A model generated the notes under the pieces. The model worked only from the letters and a program-made list of their open reading frames with translations. It ran no database searches and had not been told where the DNA came from. The translations under genes were made by a program, and so were the position numbers. Positions 29,071 to 37,555 of a stretch of 64,000 nucleotides of DNA are shown piece by piece; the first letter of the stretch is position 1; every line of letters begins with the position of its first letter. The DNA is from JAYRZB01 sp041916675 (lineage in GTDB: Bacteria > Pseudomonadota > Alphaproteobacteria > Rhizobiales > Devosiaceae): the NCBI GenBank assembly GCA_041916675.1, contig JAYRZB010000004.1:186001-250000 (forward strand), in the 5' to 3' direction.

Positions 29071-30579
29071 ATGATCGTCAATAGATCGCATTTTCCGGCC
29101 CGCGCAGGCTTCTCTGCCGTCTCCAAGATGAACGCCCAGCTCCAGCAGTTGCAGGTCAAGCTGGCGACCGGGCAGAAGTATTCAACGCTCGCCGAAATGG
29201 GCGGCACGCGTTCGAGTTCGCTCAGCCTGAATGCCCGTCTCGACCGGGTTTCGGCCTACCAGTCCAATATCGATACCGTCTCGACCCGGCTCAGCTTTCT
29301 CGACAACGCCATGACCCGGCTCGATAAGATCCAGTCCACGGCGCGGACTTCTGTCGCCGTCGGTGGCTATGGCACAAACAACATCAACCTCCAGACCGCG
29401 CCGACTTTTGCGTTCGCGCAGCTCGATGAGGTGTTGACCCTTCTCAACACCGAAGCCGACGGCCGCTACGTGATGGGCGGTGACGTCACCGACCGCCCCC
29501 CGGTGCAGACCATCAGCGCCATACTCGACGGTGCCAATGGCCGCGACGGCTTCCGCACCATCGTTGCCGAACGCAAGGCCGCCGACCTTGGCACGGCCCT
29601 TCAGGGGCGGCTGACGACGGCGGTCGCTGCAGATACCGTGACCCTTTCCGAAGACGGCGCGCATCCGTTCGGCTTCAAGCTTTCGACGATCTCGACCGAT
29701 TCCTCCTCGATCACCACCACCAATCCCACCGGCGCGCCGCAATCGCTGACCGTACAATTCACCGCGCTGCCGCAACCGGGCCAGCGGGTGACCCTTGGCA
29801 TGACCATGCCCGACGGGACCAATGAGAGCATTGTGATGACCGCCGTCAGCGGTCCAACGACCAAGCCCGGTGAATTCCAGATCGGCGCGGACCCGGCCGC
29901 AACCGCCGCCAACTTCGAGGCTGGCCTCAAGACCACGCTGCAGTTCGAGGGCCAGTCGCGCCTGGCTGCCGCATCGACTTTTGCAGCGGCCGACAACTTC
30001 TTCAACAGCGCCGGCCAACCCGTCCAACGCGTCGTCGGCCCCCCGGGTGCCGCAACGGCGCTGACCCCAGCGACCGCAACCGACACCATTGCCTGGTACA
30101 CCGGCGACCCATCGACCACCCCGGCCCGCCAGTCTGTTGCCGCCAAGATCGATGATTCAACCACGGTCAACTATGGCGTGCGCGCCAATGAGCCCGGCCT
30201 TGTGGGTCTGGTGCGCAGTCTGGCCTCAATGGCTGTCGAAACTTACCCGCCGTCGGCCTCGGTCACCGATGCTTCGCGCGGCAAGTTCGATGCCATGGCG
30301 CAGCGCCAGAATTCGCGGCTTTCGGAAAGCAACAACGTCAATGCCGGTTCGATCAAGGTGATCACGGTCGAGCTTGGCGTGGCCAAGGCCACATTGGGCA
30401 ACGTCGATGATCGCCACACCACCTATTCGAGCCAGCTCCAGACCATGCTGGCCGATCTTGAACAAGCGCCGATGGAAGAAATCGCCATGCAGCTCCTCAC
30501 GCTCAAAACCCGGCTCGAGGCGACCTACAACACCACCGCCACCATCAGCCAGCTTTCGCTCGTCAACTACCTCAAATAG
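29071..30579 (+). CDS. flgL: Flagellar hook-associated protein FlgL (flagellin-family)
   Basis: A 502-residue second junction protein. The N-terminal part AGFSAVSKMNAQLQQLQVKL and the C-terminal helix MLADLEQAPMEEIAMQLLTL follow the flagellin/FlgL pattern. It is much larger than E. coli FlgL (317) because of a beta-rich insert at about residues 180-370. The position directly after flgK supports FlgL rather than a fourth flagellin. A strong terminator follows. Confidence 0.88.
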   Translation: MIVNRSHFPARAGFSAVSKMNAQLQQLQVKLATGQKYSTLAEMGGTRSSSLSLNARLDRVSAYQSNIDTVSTRLSFLDNAMTRLDKIQSTARTSVAVGGYGTNNINLQTAPTFAFAQLDEVLTLLNTEADGRYVMGGDVTDRPPVQTISAILDGANGRDGFRTIVAERKAADLGTALQGRLTTAVAADTVTLSEDGAHPFGFKLSTISTDSSSITTTNPTGAPQSLTVQFTALPQPGQRVTLGMTMPDGTNESIVMTAVSGPTTKPGEFQIGADPAATAANFEAGLKTTLQFEGQSRLAAASTFAAADNFFNSAGQPVQRVVGPPGAATALTPATATDTIAWYTGDPSTTPARQSVAAKIDDSTTVNYGVRANEPGLVGLVRSLASMAVETYPPSASVTDASRGKFDAMAQRQNSRLSESNNVNAGSIKVITVELGVAKATLGNVDDRHTTYSSQLQTMLADLEQAPMEEIAMQLLTLKTRLEATYNTTATISQLSLVNYLK

Positions 30580-30601
30580 GCTCTGCCACCCCGGCAAACA
30601 A

Positions 30602-30633
30602 AAAGCCCCCGGCCAATCTGGCGCGGGGGCTTT
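30602..30633. terminator. Bidirectional terminator between flgL and flaF
   Basis: A 9-bp stem AAAGCCCCC/GGGGGCTTT with a 14-base loop lies 22 bp after flgL and 22 bp after the convergent flaF; the A and T runs at its ends serve both directions. Confidence 0.85.
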
Positions 30634-30654
30634 GAATTTGGGGCAGGGTCCCGA

Positions 30655-31023
30655 TCAGGCGCTGGCGCGAAGGCCCGCGGCCAGCTCGCGGTTGATCGAA
30701 ATCAGCACGTCGAGCTTTTGCGGCTTGGGTTCGTCCTGAATGGCGATGGTCTGCTTCATCACGAAGATGCCGAGGTTGGCAATGTTCTCGCGCAGCTTGG
30801 TGGGCAGCTGGCTGGCTTCGCCGGTCACGGACTGGACGAAGATGCTCCAGAGTTTGCGGTTATAGAGCAGGGCCTGGTAGAGCTCGCCCTTGCTGTTGTC
30901 CCAGTCGTCGCGGATACGCTGCAGATTGCCAGCGGATTTGGAGAGCAAATTGGCTTCAAGAACGCGGGGGCTGACTGTCTGCCGGCCAACCTGCTGGTAG
31001 GCCTGCGCTGCACTATGTTGCAT
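30655..31023 (-). CDS. flaF: Flagellar biosynthesis regulator FlaF
   Basis: A 122-residue helical protein with the family blocks QHSAAQAYQQVGRQTVSPR and LREKIANLGIFVMKQT-like LRENIANLGIFVMKQT. In Caulobacter FlaF promotes flagellin synthesis and secretion and works against FlbT. It overlaps flbT by 11 bp, so the two opposing regulators are translated together. Confidence 0.93.
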   Translation of the reverse strand: MQHSAAQAYQQVGRQTVSPRVLEANLLSKSAGNLQRIRDDWDNSKGELYQALLYNRKLWSIFVQSVTGEASQLPTKLRENIANLGIFVMKQTIAIQDEPKPQKLDVLISINRELAAGLRASA

Positions 31024-31399
31024 TTGCGAGTATGTCCTGTTCGTACTGAATGAGCTTCTTCGCGACCTTCAAAGCTTTGTACAGCGTTCCAGTTAATATC
31101 TCGTTATTGATTGCGTCCACAATTGGGGTGGTCGAAGGCGCGGCACGCACTATGTCATTGATTAAAGAGAAATAATCCTTACGGAGCGTTTCGGTGTCTC
31201 CGCCAACATACATTAATTGCACCGCAAAATAGATGCGCTTGGCCGGGGTGTCGGCGCTCTCGATGGTCAGGATATCCTTCTCGCGCAGAATGGGTGCCTT
31301 GCCGTCGATGAACAGGCGAGTGCGCTGATCGGAATTGGTGATGATGCAGTTGCCAACCAGCAGGCGTTCACCCGGCTTGAGTTCAACTTTGAGCGACAT
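31013..31399 (-). CDS. flbT: Flagellin mRNA regulator FlbT
   Basis: A 128-residue protein beginning MSLKVELKPGERLLVGNCII with RLFIDGKAPILREKDIL, diagnostic of FlbT. In Caulobacter FlbT binds the 5' untranslated region of flagellin mRNA and lowers its stability until the hook is complete. The gene lies 128 bp downstream of flagellin gene 1, separated by that gene's terminator. The three flagellin leaders here share a hairpin that could be its target. Confidence 0.94.
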   Translation of the reverse strand: MSLKVELKPGERLLVGNCIITNSDQRTRLFIDGKAPILREKDILTIESADTPAKRIYFAVQLMYVGGDTETLRKDYFSLINDIVRAAPSTTPIVDAINNEILTGTLYKALKVAKKLIQYEQDILANAT

Positions 31400-31475
31400 G
31401 TCGTGGGCCCGTTGCAGGATCTGAAGCGGCCATTATGGCGCCGCGAGGTGACTAAAGCGCTACCATGCGGGCATG

Positions 31476-31502
31476 AAAAAGGCGGGCACCTTGCCCGCCT
31501 TC
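31476..31502 (-). terminator. Terminator of flagellin gene 1
   Basis: A 9-bp stem AGGCGGGCA/TGCCCGCCT with a 3-base loop is followed on the minus strand by TTTTTC. It lies 26 bp after the stop codon. Confidence 0.9.
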
Positions 31503-31527
31503 CTCAATTTGATCGTCAAACGTTCGA

Positions 31528-33012
31528 TTAGAACAGACGCAGCACGGCCTGGTCGGCCTGCGAAGCCATCGACAGAGCGGTCGAGGACAGCTGCTGGCGG
31601 GTCTGCAGGGCGAGGAGGTTTGCGGCCTCTTCGTTGGTGTCGGCCAGGGTGAGATTGGCGGCACCGGTTTCGAGCGTATTGATCATGGACTTGGTGAAGT
31701 CCTGACGGTTCTGCACGATCGAGAGATTCGAACCGAAGGACGAAGCCTGCGAGCGCAGGGTGCCGAGGGCATCGCCAAGGGTTTCTAGCTTGCTGTCGAT
31801 CGAGGTATCGCTGTCGAAGTCAGAGTTGACAGCAGCGGTGATGCCAAGCTCGGTATTGTTCACCGAAGTGGCATTGCCGTCAGCATCCTTTGCCTGGATG
31901 TCGATGGTCGAAGTGCCGGTTTCGTTGAAGGTGAGCTTGAGCTTGTCGCCACGCAGCAGGTTGATACCGTTGAACGAGGCATCGTCTGCCAGCTTGTCGA
32001 GCTGATCGCGCAGCTCGTTGAACTGCTTGACCAGGTTCTTGCGAACCTCGTTGCCGCCGATGGACGAGGTGCCGGTCGTGCCGTCAACTTCACCGTCCGT
32101 GCCAACACCGGTCACGGTCAGGCTTTCGGTCGACAGGTTCTCAATGCGCAACTTGCCGCTGTCATTGGAGGCGCGAACCTTACCAGCCAGCGACGTGTTG
32201 GAATTGATTTCCGACACGAGAGCATCGACGCTTTTGACCGCACCGGTGACCGCTGCAACACCGTTGGTTGAAGTGGTGTTGTTGGCGATACCGATTGCAG
32301 TGGCCACTGCGCTGTTCGAAGTTGTGACCGTGACCTGAGCGCCATCGGCGCGGGAGACATTCAGGCCGCCCGCCGCACCGGCTGCAGTAAACCCGCTGGC
32401 GCCCAGGGCAGACAGCATCGCGGCCTTCTGGCCGGTTGCAGATCCGGTGAAGGTATAGGAAACCGTATTGGTTCCCGAGGTCAGGGTAACGGTCTGACCG
32501 GACAGAGCACTGAGGTCGGGATCAGCAGCTGAAAGATCGGTGCCGCCAGTGCCCGATAGGGTGGCCGGTGTAGCCGCCGTGTTAGTCGTGTTCAGAGCGA
32601 TATCGACCGGGGTCGTGCCAACCGCGCCACCCGAGAACGACAGGTTCTTGACGGACGAGGTGCCAATGGTCGCCGAGTCAATCGCCAGGGACTGGGTCTT
32701 GAAAGACTTGTCCTGACGGGCCTGACGCAGGGTCGACTGCATCGATTCAACCGTCTTGGTGATCGACGACAGGCCATTGTCGGCAGCTTCGATGGTCTTG
32801 ATGCCGTTCGACATCGAGTCCATCAGGTTGCCCATGTCCGAAGCACGGCTGTTCAGCGATGCGGCGGTGAAGAAGTTGGTCGGATTATCGAGAGCCGAGT
32901 TCACCTTGTTACCGGTGGCCAGACGCTCCTGCGTCTTTGCCATGGTGGAGGCGGTCGACTGGAGGCTGAGCAGGTTCGAGCGAACTGCTTTCGAGAGAGA
33001 GATATCGGCCAT
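31528..33012 (-). CDS. fliC: Flagellin, copy 1
   Basis: A 494-residue filament protein. The N-terminal MADISLSKAVRSNLLSLQST and C-terminal LADTNEEAANLLALQTRQQL helices form the D0/D1 core. The surface-exposed middle (about residues 130-265) is Thr/Ala/Gly-rich. That middle is almost the same as in copy 3, even in silent positions, but unlike copy 2. The gene has its own leader hairpin and terminator, so each flagellin is probably a separate transcript. Confidence 0.95.
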   Translation of the reverse strand: MADISLSKAVRSNLLSLQSTASTMAKTQERLATGNKVNSALDNPTNFFTAASLNSRASDMGNLMDSMSNGIKTIEAADNGLSSITKTVESMQSTLRQARQDKSFKTQSLAIDSATIGTSSVKNLSFSGGAVGTTPVDIALNTTNTAATPATLSGTGGTDLSAADPDLSALSGQTVTLTSGTNTVSYTFTGSATGQKAAMLSALGASGFTAAGAAGGLNVSRADGAQVTVTTSNSAVATAIGIANNTTSTNGVAAVTGAVKSVDALVSEINSNTSLAGKVRASNDSGKLRIENLSTESLTVTGVGTDGEVDGTTGTSSIGGNEVRKNLVKQFNELRDQLDKLADDASFNGINLLRGDKLKLTFNETGTSTIDIQAKDADGNATSVNNTELGITAAVNSDFDSDTSIDSKLETLGDALGTLRSQASSFGSNLSIVQNRQDFTKSMINTLETGAANLTLADTNEEAANLLALQTRQQLSSTALSMASQADQAVLRLF

Positions 33013-33285
33013 TTGGAGTTTCCCTTTCTGGGGATGTTTTACTGTCTGTGCCTCTTCCTGAGACTACCCGGCAAATATCCTCCTGATCCTGTAATGAGCC
33101 CTTAACAGCACAGCTAGAACTTATTTGAATATCGATGTTTCGGAACCGAACATGCGGCAAGATAACCTATGTTATAACATTGAAAATGCAGGTAAATTTT
33201 CGCCGATTAAGAAAGAATTCACCGTAGTAAATCGTTAACCAGGCGCATTTTTCTGAGTATAGTTACGTCCACAACGTTGGACGCA
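33013..33285. other. Promoter region of flagellin copy 1
   Basis: No gene is seen in this AT-rich stretch. It holds the leader hairpin, a half-site CCCGGCAAAT (33067-33076) of the motif found near other flagellar promoters, and a TTAACC string near 33236. No clean sigma-54 or sigma-28 promoter was found. Confidence 0.5.
33021..33034 (-). promoter_or_regulatory. Leader hairpin over the ribosome site, flagellin copy 1
   Basis: Read on the minus strand, UCCCCAGAAAGGGA folds as a small stem whose 3' arm GGGA is the Shine-Dalgarno sequence, 8 bases before the start codon. The invariant core AGAAAGGGA is shared by all three flagellin leaders. Upstream, GTCT/AGAC arms around AGGAAGAGGC form a second possible stem, also seen in copy 3. 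Confidence 0.55.
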
Positions 33286-33291
33286 AAAGAA

Positions 33292-33314
33292 AAGGCGGGC
33301 TTTTGGCCCGCCTT
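33292..33314 (-). terminator. Terminator of flagellin gene 2
   Basis: A 9-bp stem AAGGCGGGC/GCCCGCCTT with a TTTTG loop, followed on the minus strand by TTCTTTT, 25 bp after the stop codon. The stem uses the same core as the other two flagellin terminators. Confidence 0.9.
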
Positions 33315-33339
33315 GGAAGCTTCTAGTTAGGGTAGGGCG

Positions 33340-35178
33340 CTAGAACAGACGCAACACGGCCTGGTCGGCCTGCGACGCCATCGACAAAGCGGTCGAGGAC
33401 AGCTGCTGGCGGGTCTGCAGGGCGAGCAGGTTTGCGGCCTCTTCGTTGGTGTCGGCCAGGGTCAGGTTGGCGGCACCGGTTTCGAGCGTATTGATCATGG
33501 ACTTGGTGAAGTCCTGTCGGTTCTGCACGATCGAGAGGTTCGAACCGAAGGACGAAGCCTGCGAGCGCAGTTTCCCGAGCGCGTCCGAGAGCGTTTCAAG
33601 CCGGGCATCGAGTGAACTGTCATTGTCGAAGTCGGCGTTTGCCGCCGCCCCGATGCCGAGTTCTGTATTGTTGACTGAACTGGCATTGCCATCGCTGTCC
33701 TTGGCCTGGATTTCGATGGTCGATGTGCCGGTTTCGTTGAAGGTCAGCTTCAGCTTGTCGCCACGCAGCAGGTTGATACCGTTGAACGAGGCATCGTCGG
33801 CCAGCTTGTCCAGCTGATCGCGCAGTTCGTTGAACTGCTTGACCAGGTTCTTGCGAACCTCGTTGCCACCGATGGACGAAGTGCCGGTCGTGCCGTCAAT
33901 CTCTCCATCGGTGCCGATGCCGGCTACGGTCAGGTCTTCTGTCGAAAGGTTCTCAATGCGCAGCTTGCCTGCGTCATTGGAGGCGCGGATTTTTCCGGCC
34001 AGTGATGAGTTCGAATTTATGTCCGATACCAGAGCGTCCACAGAGCGGGTGCCGGCCTGTGTACCTGCGGTCAATCCTGGTGCGGCACCAAATACGGCAT
34101 CGGCATCAGCGCCGCCGACGGATATGGTATTGGACCCATCCAATGCGCCGGTCAGATCGATACGATTGCCCGTTCCGCCCACGGTGATGCCTGTGACACC
34201 CTGAGCAGTCAGTTGCGACTGAATATAGCTGCGTGCCGTTGCGGCATCGGGTGCGTTAGACCCGTTCAGCGTGATGCTGGCCGTTGAGCTGCCATTGGAA
34301 ATAGTAATCGATTTGGGCGTTCCGGAGGTTCCAGGAGTGCCCACGCCAACGGCAACGCCATAGCCAGTGGAAATATTGCCGCCTGAATCAGGATTTGCGT
34401 TGAACGCGTCGATTTCCACCGTAGAGGACGCGCCGCTTGAAGCAACGGATGTGAAGGTGATTGAGGTGCCGTCAAAGGTTGCTTGAACGACATCATCGTT
34501 GCCTGCGGCCTCTGCCATGTGGTTGAACGCGGCTGCAAATTCATTGCCACTATCAATAACCGCATCACCATTCCCGATCGCCAGCACATCAGCCTGGGTC
34601 ATCGTCATGGTTGGAACAAAAACCGAATCGATCGTGAAGCCGAAGCCCATCGCGTCGCTGCCGGCCCAGGCCGTTCCATTGGCGACATAGGTTTGCGCCA
34701 GGCTGCCGCTGGTACCCGGGCTTGTATAGTCTGCGCTGGCAGCCAGTGCGGATTGGACTGCGCCGCCGCTGCCAACCGCAATGTCAACCGGGGTGCTTCC
34801 AACGGCGCCGCCAGAAAATGACATCAATCCAGTGGCGGCACCGTCAAGCGTGAAAGACTGGCTCTTGAAAGACTTGTCCTGCCGCGCCTGGCGCAGGGTG
34901 GACTGCATCGATTCCACCGTCTTGGTGATGGCGGAGAGGCCATTGTCGGCAGCTTCAATGGTCTTGATGCCGTTCGACATCGAGTCCATCAGGTTGCCCA
35001 TGTCCGAAGCACGGCTGTTCAGCGATGCTGCCGTGAAGAAATTGGTCGGGTTGTCGAGAGCCGAATTCACCTTGTTGCCGGTGGCCAGACGCTCTTGGGT
35101 CTTGGCCATGGTTGATGCGGTGGATTGAAGGCTGAGCAGGTTCGAGCGAACCGCTTTGGAAAGTGAGATATCGGCCAT
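33340..35178 (-). CDS. fliC: Flagellin, copy 2 (enlarged, divergent middle domain)
   Basis: A 612-residue flagellin. The first 105 and last 220 or so residues are almost the same as in copies 1 and 3, but the middle (about 120-390) is different and about 118 residues longer, with segments such as STVEIDAFNANPDSGG and SNTISVGGADADAVFG. The filament surface of this subunit must therefore differ. It has its own leader hairpin and terminator. Confidence 0.95.
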   Translation of the reverse strand: MADISLSKAVRSNLLSLQSTASTMAKTQERLATGNKVNSALDNPTNFFTAASLNSRASDMGNLMDSMSNGIKTIEAADNGLSAITKTVESMQSTLRQARQDKSFKSQSFTLDGAATGLMSFSGGAVGSTPVDIAVGSGGAVQSALAASADYTSPGTSGSLAQTYVANGTAWAGSDAMGFGFTIDSVFVPTMTMTQADVLAIGNGDAVIDSGNEFAAAFNHMAEAAGNDDVVQATFDGTSITFTSVASSGASSTVEIDAFNANPDSGGNISTGYGVAVGVGTPGTSGTPKSITISNGSSTASITLNGSNAPDAATARSYIQSQLTAQGVTGITVGGTGNRIDLTGALDGSNTISVGGADADAVFGAAPGLTAGTQAGTRSVDALVSDINSNSSLAGKIRASNDAGKLRIENLSTEDLTVAGIGTDGEIDGTTGTSSIGGNEVRKNLVKQFNELRDQLDKLADDASFNGINLLRGDKLKLTFNETGTSTIEIQAKDSDGNASSVNNTELGIGAAANADFDNDSSLDARLETLSDALGKLRSQASSFGSNLSIVQNRQDFTKSMINTLETGAANLTLADTNEEAANLLALQTRQQLSSTALSMASQADQAVLRLF

Positions 35179-35185
35179 TCTGGCG

Positions 35186-35200
35186 GTCCCTTTCTGGGAC
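35186..35200 (-). promoter_or_regulatory. Leader hairpin over the ribosome site, flagellin copy 2
   Basis: On the minus strand GUCCC-AGAAA-GGGAC is a perfect 5-bp stem; its 3' arm is the ribosome site, 7 bases before the start codon. It is the strongest of the three flagellin leader hairpins and keeps the AGAAAGGGA core. Confidence 0.6.
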
Positions 35201-35308
35201 TTTGACTATTCGGTCGCTCTTCAGAGCTCTCAGCACCTTGCCAGAAAGGGTGCAAACAGAATCTTAAAGAAACTGTCCTGAATAGGTATATTTACATGAG
35301 AGACGAAA

Positions 35309-35330
35309 AAGGCGGGCCGGAGCCCGCCTT
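35309..35330 (-). terminator. Terminator of flagellin gene 3
   Basis: A 9-bp stem AAGGCGGGC/GCCCGCCTT with a 4-base loop, followed on the minus strand by TTTCG. It lies 25 bp after the stop codon. Confidence 0.88.
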
Positions 35331-35355
35331 CTGAATTTCAATTGTTTGCCGTCGC

Positions 35356-36843
35356 TTAGCCGAACAGGCGCAGCACGGCCTGGTCGGCCTGAGAAGCCAT
35401 CGACAGGGCGGTCGAGGACAGCTGCTGGCGGGTCTGCAGGGCGAGGAGGTTTGCCGCCTCTTCGTTGGTGTCGGCCAGGGTCAGGTTGGCTGCACCGGTT
35501 TCGAGCGTATTGATCATGGACTTGGTGAAGTCCTGACGGTTCTGCACGATCGAGAGGTTCGAACCGAAGGACGAAGCGTGTGAACGCAGCGAACCGAGGG
35601 CATCTGCCAGCTTGTCGAGGCGAGCATCGAGCGAAGCGTCATTGTCGAAGTCGGCATTGACGGCAAATGCAATCTCGAGCGTGGTGTTGTTGATCGAAGT
35701 CGGCGTCCCGTCGGGCTCCTTGGCCTGGATGTCGATGGTCGAGGTGCCGGTTTCGTTGAAGGTGAGCTTCAGCTTGTCGCCGCGCAGCAGGTTGATACCG
35801 TTGAACGAGGCATCATCAGCCAGCTTGTCGAGCTGATCGCGCAGTTCATTGAACTGCTTGACCAGGTTCTTGCGAACCTCGTTGCCGTTGATGGACGTGG
35901 TGCCGGTCGTGCCATCAACTTCGCCGTCCGTGCCAATGCCGGCGACGGTCAGGCTTTCGGTCGACAGGTTCTCGATGCGCAGCTTGCCGCTGTCATTGGA
36001 GGCACGGATCTTGCCTTCAAGTGCGGTGCTGCTGTTGATCTCATTGACCAGGGCATCGACGCTTTTGACCGCACCGGTGACCGCTGCAACACCGTTGGTT
36101 GACGTGGTGTTGTTGGCAATACCGATTGCAGTAGCCACTGCGCCGTTCGAAGTTGTGACCGTGACCTGCGCGCCGTCGGCGCGGGTGACATTCAGGCCGC
36201 CCGCCGCACCGGCTACAGTAAACCCGCTGGCGCCCAGGGCAGACAGCATCGCGGCCTTCTGGCCGGTTGCAGATCCGGTGAAGGTATAGGAAACCGTATT
36301 GGTTCCCGAGGTCAGGGTAACGGTCTGACCGGACAGAGCACTCAGGTCGGGATCGGCAACTGAAAGATCGGTACCGCCAGTGCCGGACAAGGTTGCCGGT
36401 GTTGCCGCAACACTAATCGTATTCAGAGCGATATCGACCGGGGTCGTGCCAACCGCGCCACCCGAGAACGACAGGTTCTTGATCGTCGTCGTACCAATCG
36501 TGGTTGCATCGATCGCGTTCGACTGGCTCTTGAACGACTTGTCCTGACGGGCCTGACGCAGCGTCGACTGCATCGATTCCACGGTCTTGGTGATGGCGGA
36601 GAGGCCGTTATCGGCAGCTTCGATGGTCTTGATGCCGTTCGACATCGAGTCCATCAGGTTGCCCATGTCACCGGCGCGGCTGTTCAGCGATGCGGCGGTG
36701 AAGAAGTTGGTCGGGTTATCGAGAGCCGAGTTCACCTTGTTACCGGTGGCCAGACGCTCCTGCGTCTTTGCCATCGTATTGGCGGTGGACTGAAGGCTGA
36801 GCAGGTTCGAACGAACCGCCTTTGACAATGAAATTTCGGCCAT
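35356..36843 (-). CDS. fliC: Flagellin, copy 3
   Basis: A 495-residue flagellin with the common D0/D1 ends (MAEISLSKAVRSNLLSLQST; final LRLFG). Its exposed middle nearly equals that of copy 1, with an uninterrupted identical DNA run of more than 100 bases around 36220-36340. The following segment (ALEIAFAVNADFDNDAS-like) differs more. It is the promoter-distal, most upstream flagellin of the three. Confidence 0.95.
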   Translation of the reverse strand: MAEISLSKAVRSNLLSLQSTANTMAKTQERLATGNKVNSALDNPTNFFTAASLNSRAGDMGNLMDSMSNGIKTIEAADNGLSAITKTVESMQSTLRQARQDKSFKSQSNAIDATTIGTTTIKNLSFSGGAVGTTPVDIALNTISVAATPATLSGTGGTDLSVADPDLSALSGQTVTLTSGTNTVSYTFTGSATGQKAAMLSALGASGFTVAGAAGGLNVTRADGAQVTVTTSNGAVATAIGIANNTTSTNGVAAVTGAVKSVDALVNEINSSTALEGKIRASNDSGKLRIENLSTESLTVAGIGTDGEVDGTTGTTSINGNEVRKNLVKQFNELRDQLDKLADDASFNGINLLRGDKLKLTFNETGTSTIDIQAKEPDGTPTSINNTTLEIAFAVNADFDNDASLDARLDKLADALGSLRSHASSFGSNLSIVQNRQDFTKSMINTLETGAANLTLADTNEEAANLLALQTRQQLSSTALSMASQADQAVLRLFG

Positions 36844-36851
36844 CTGGATTT

Positions 36852-36863
36852 CCCTTTCTAGGG
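36852..36863 (-). promoter_or_regulatory. Leader hairpin over the ribosome site, flagellin copy 3
   Basis: On the minus strand CCCU-AGAA-AGGG folds as a 4-bp stem with the AGAAAGGGA core; the 3' arm is the ribosome site 8 bases before ATG. Confidence 0.55.
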
Positions 36864-36919
36864 TCCTAATCGTGTCTGCGCCTCTCCTGAGACGTTGGCC
36901 TGACTATGCTCCGGAATTT

Positions 36920-36934
36920 GTAAAGAATGGTTAA
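36920..36934. promoter_or_regulatory. CtrA-like box upstream of flagellin copy 3
   Basis: On the minus strand TTAACCATTCTTTAC has one mismatch to TTAA-N7-TTAA and contains the common half-site TTAACCAT. It lies 77 bp before the start codon. Confidence 0.4.
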
Positions 36935-37052
36935 TAAGGAGCGAATTTGGATAGTTAACGTACACTTTCTGCCGAAAATTGTTGAAATCCGTAAATCAAC
37001 TAATATGTTGAATTTACGAAAGAAAACGCCATTTTGGCCGAATGTGAGTTCG

Positions 37053-37430
37053 TTAAATTGTCAAATCCGTTAAACGGAAATCCGAGTCCGGCGGCGTCCA
37101 GCCAATGCCGGCGCGCAGCGCTACTTCTTCCATCGATTCTGGCTTGGGCGAGAGCTGACCGGCGATGATTGCTGCGGCAAACATGGCGCCGCGGGGCAGG
37201 GGCTCTTCCGCCGGAACCGCAGGTGGCGCGGGGGTTTCAGGCGCATCCGCCTCGGGTGCTGCGCCCTGCTTGATGGCCTTGCCCTGTGGCGCTGCCTGCT
37301 GAGGATGGGGCTGACCCAGGCCGAGTTCGGGGCGGATGGTAGCAGTCGCACCCATTTCAACACGCGGCCGGGGCGTGGCGTGCGATAGGTCCGTTGCGAT
37401 GGGCTGTAGCGCTATACTGGCGCTGAACAT
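37053..37430 (-). CDS. Small proline-rich protein of unknown function in the flagellar cluster
   Basis: A 125-residue protein. Residues 1-80 are rich in Pro, Ala and Gln and look disordered. Residues 80-125 (RGAMFAAAIIAGQLSPKPES, GIGWTPPDSDFRLTDLTI) look more ordered. No family was recognised. It lies on the flgI-flgJ-flgN strand, 125 bp downstream of flgN, and could belong to that operon or be separate; a TTAGC/GCTAA repeat lies in the gap. Confidence 0.6.
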   Translation of the reverse strand: MFSASIALQPIATDLSHATPRPRVEMGATATIRPELGLGQPHPQQAAPQGKAIKQGAAPEADAPETPAPPAVPAEEPLPRGAMFAAAIIAGQLSPKPESMEEVALRAGIGWTPPDSDFRLTDLTI

Positions 37431-37555
37431 TGCCGCTATCCCGCGTTGATCTGCCTTAGCTGATGCATGCTAAGTCAAGCAACTTACAGTGGGCTTACAG
37501 TAGAGCGCGCAATTTTCGTAAAATTGACTTCGCTCTGAATCTGCTGGTTTTTTCT

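Noticed and set aside
33071..33080. Sigma-54-like element before flagellin copy 1
   Set aside because: Only 9 bases separate GG and GC on the minus strand; the sequence fits better as a half-site of the GGCA/TGCC motif.
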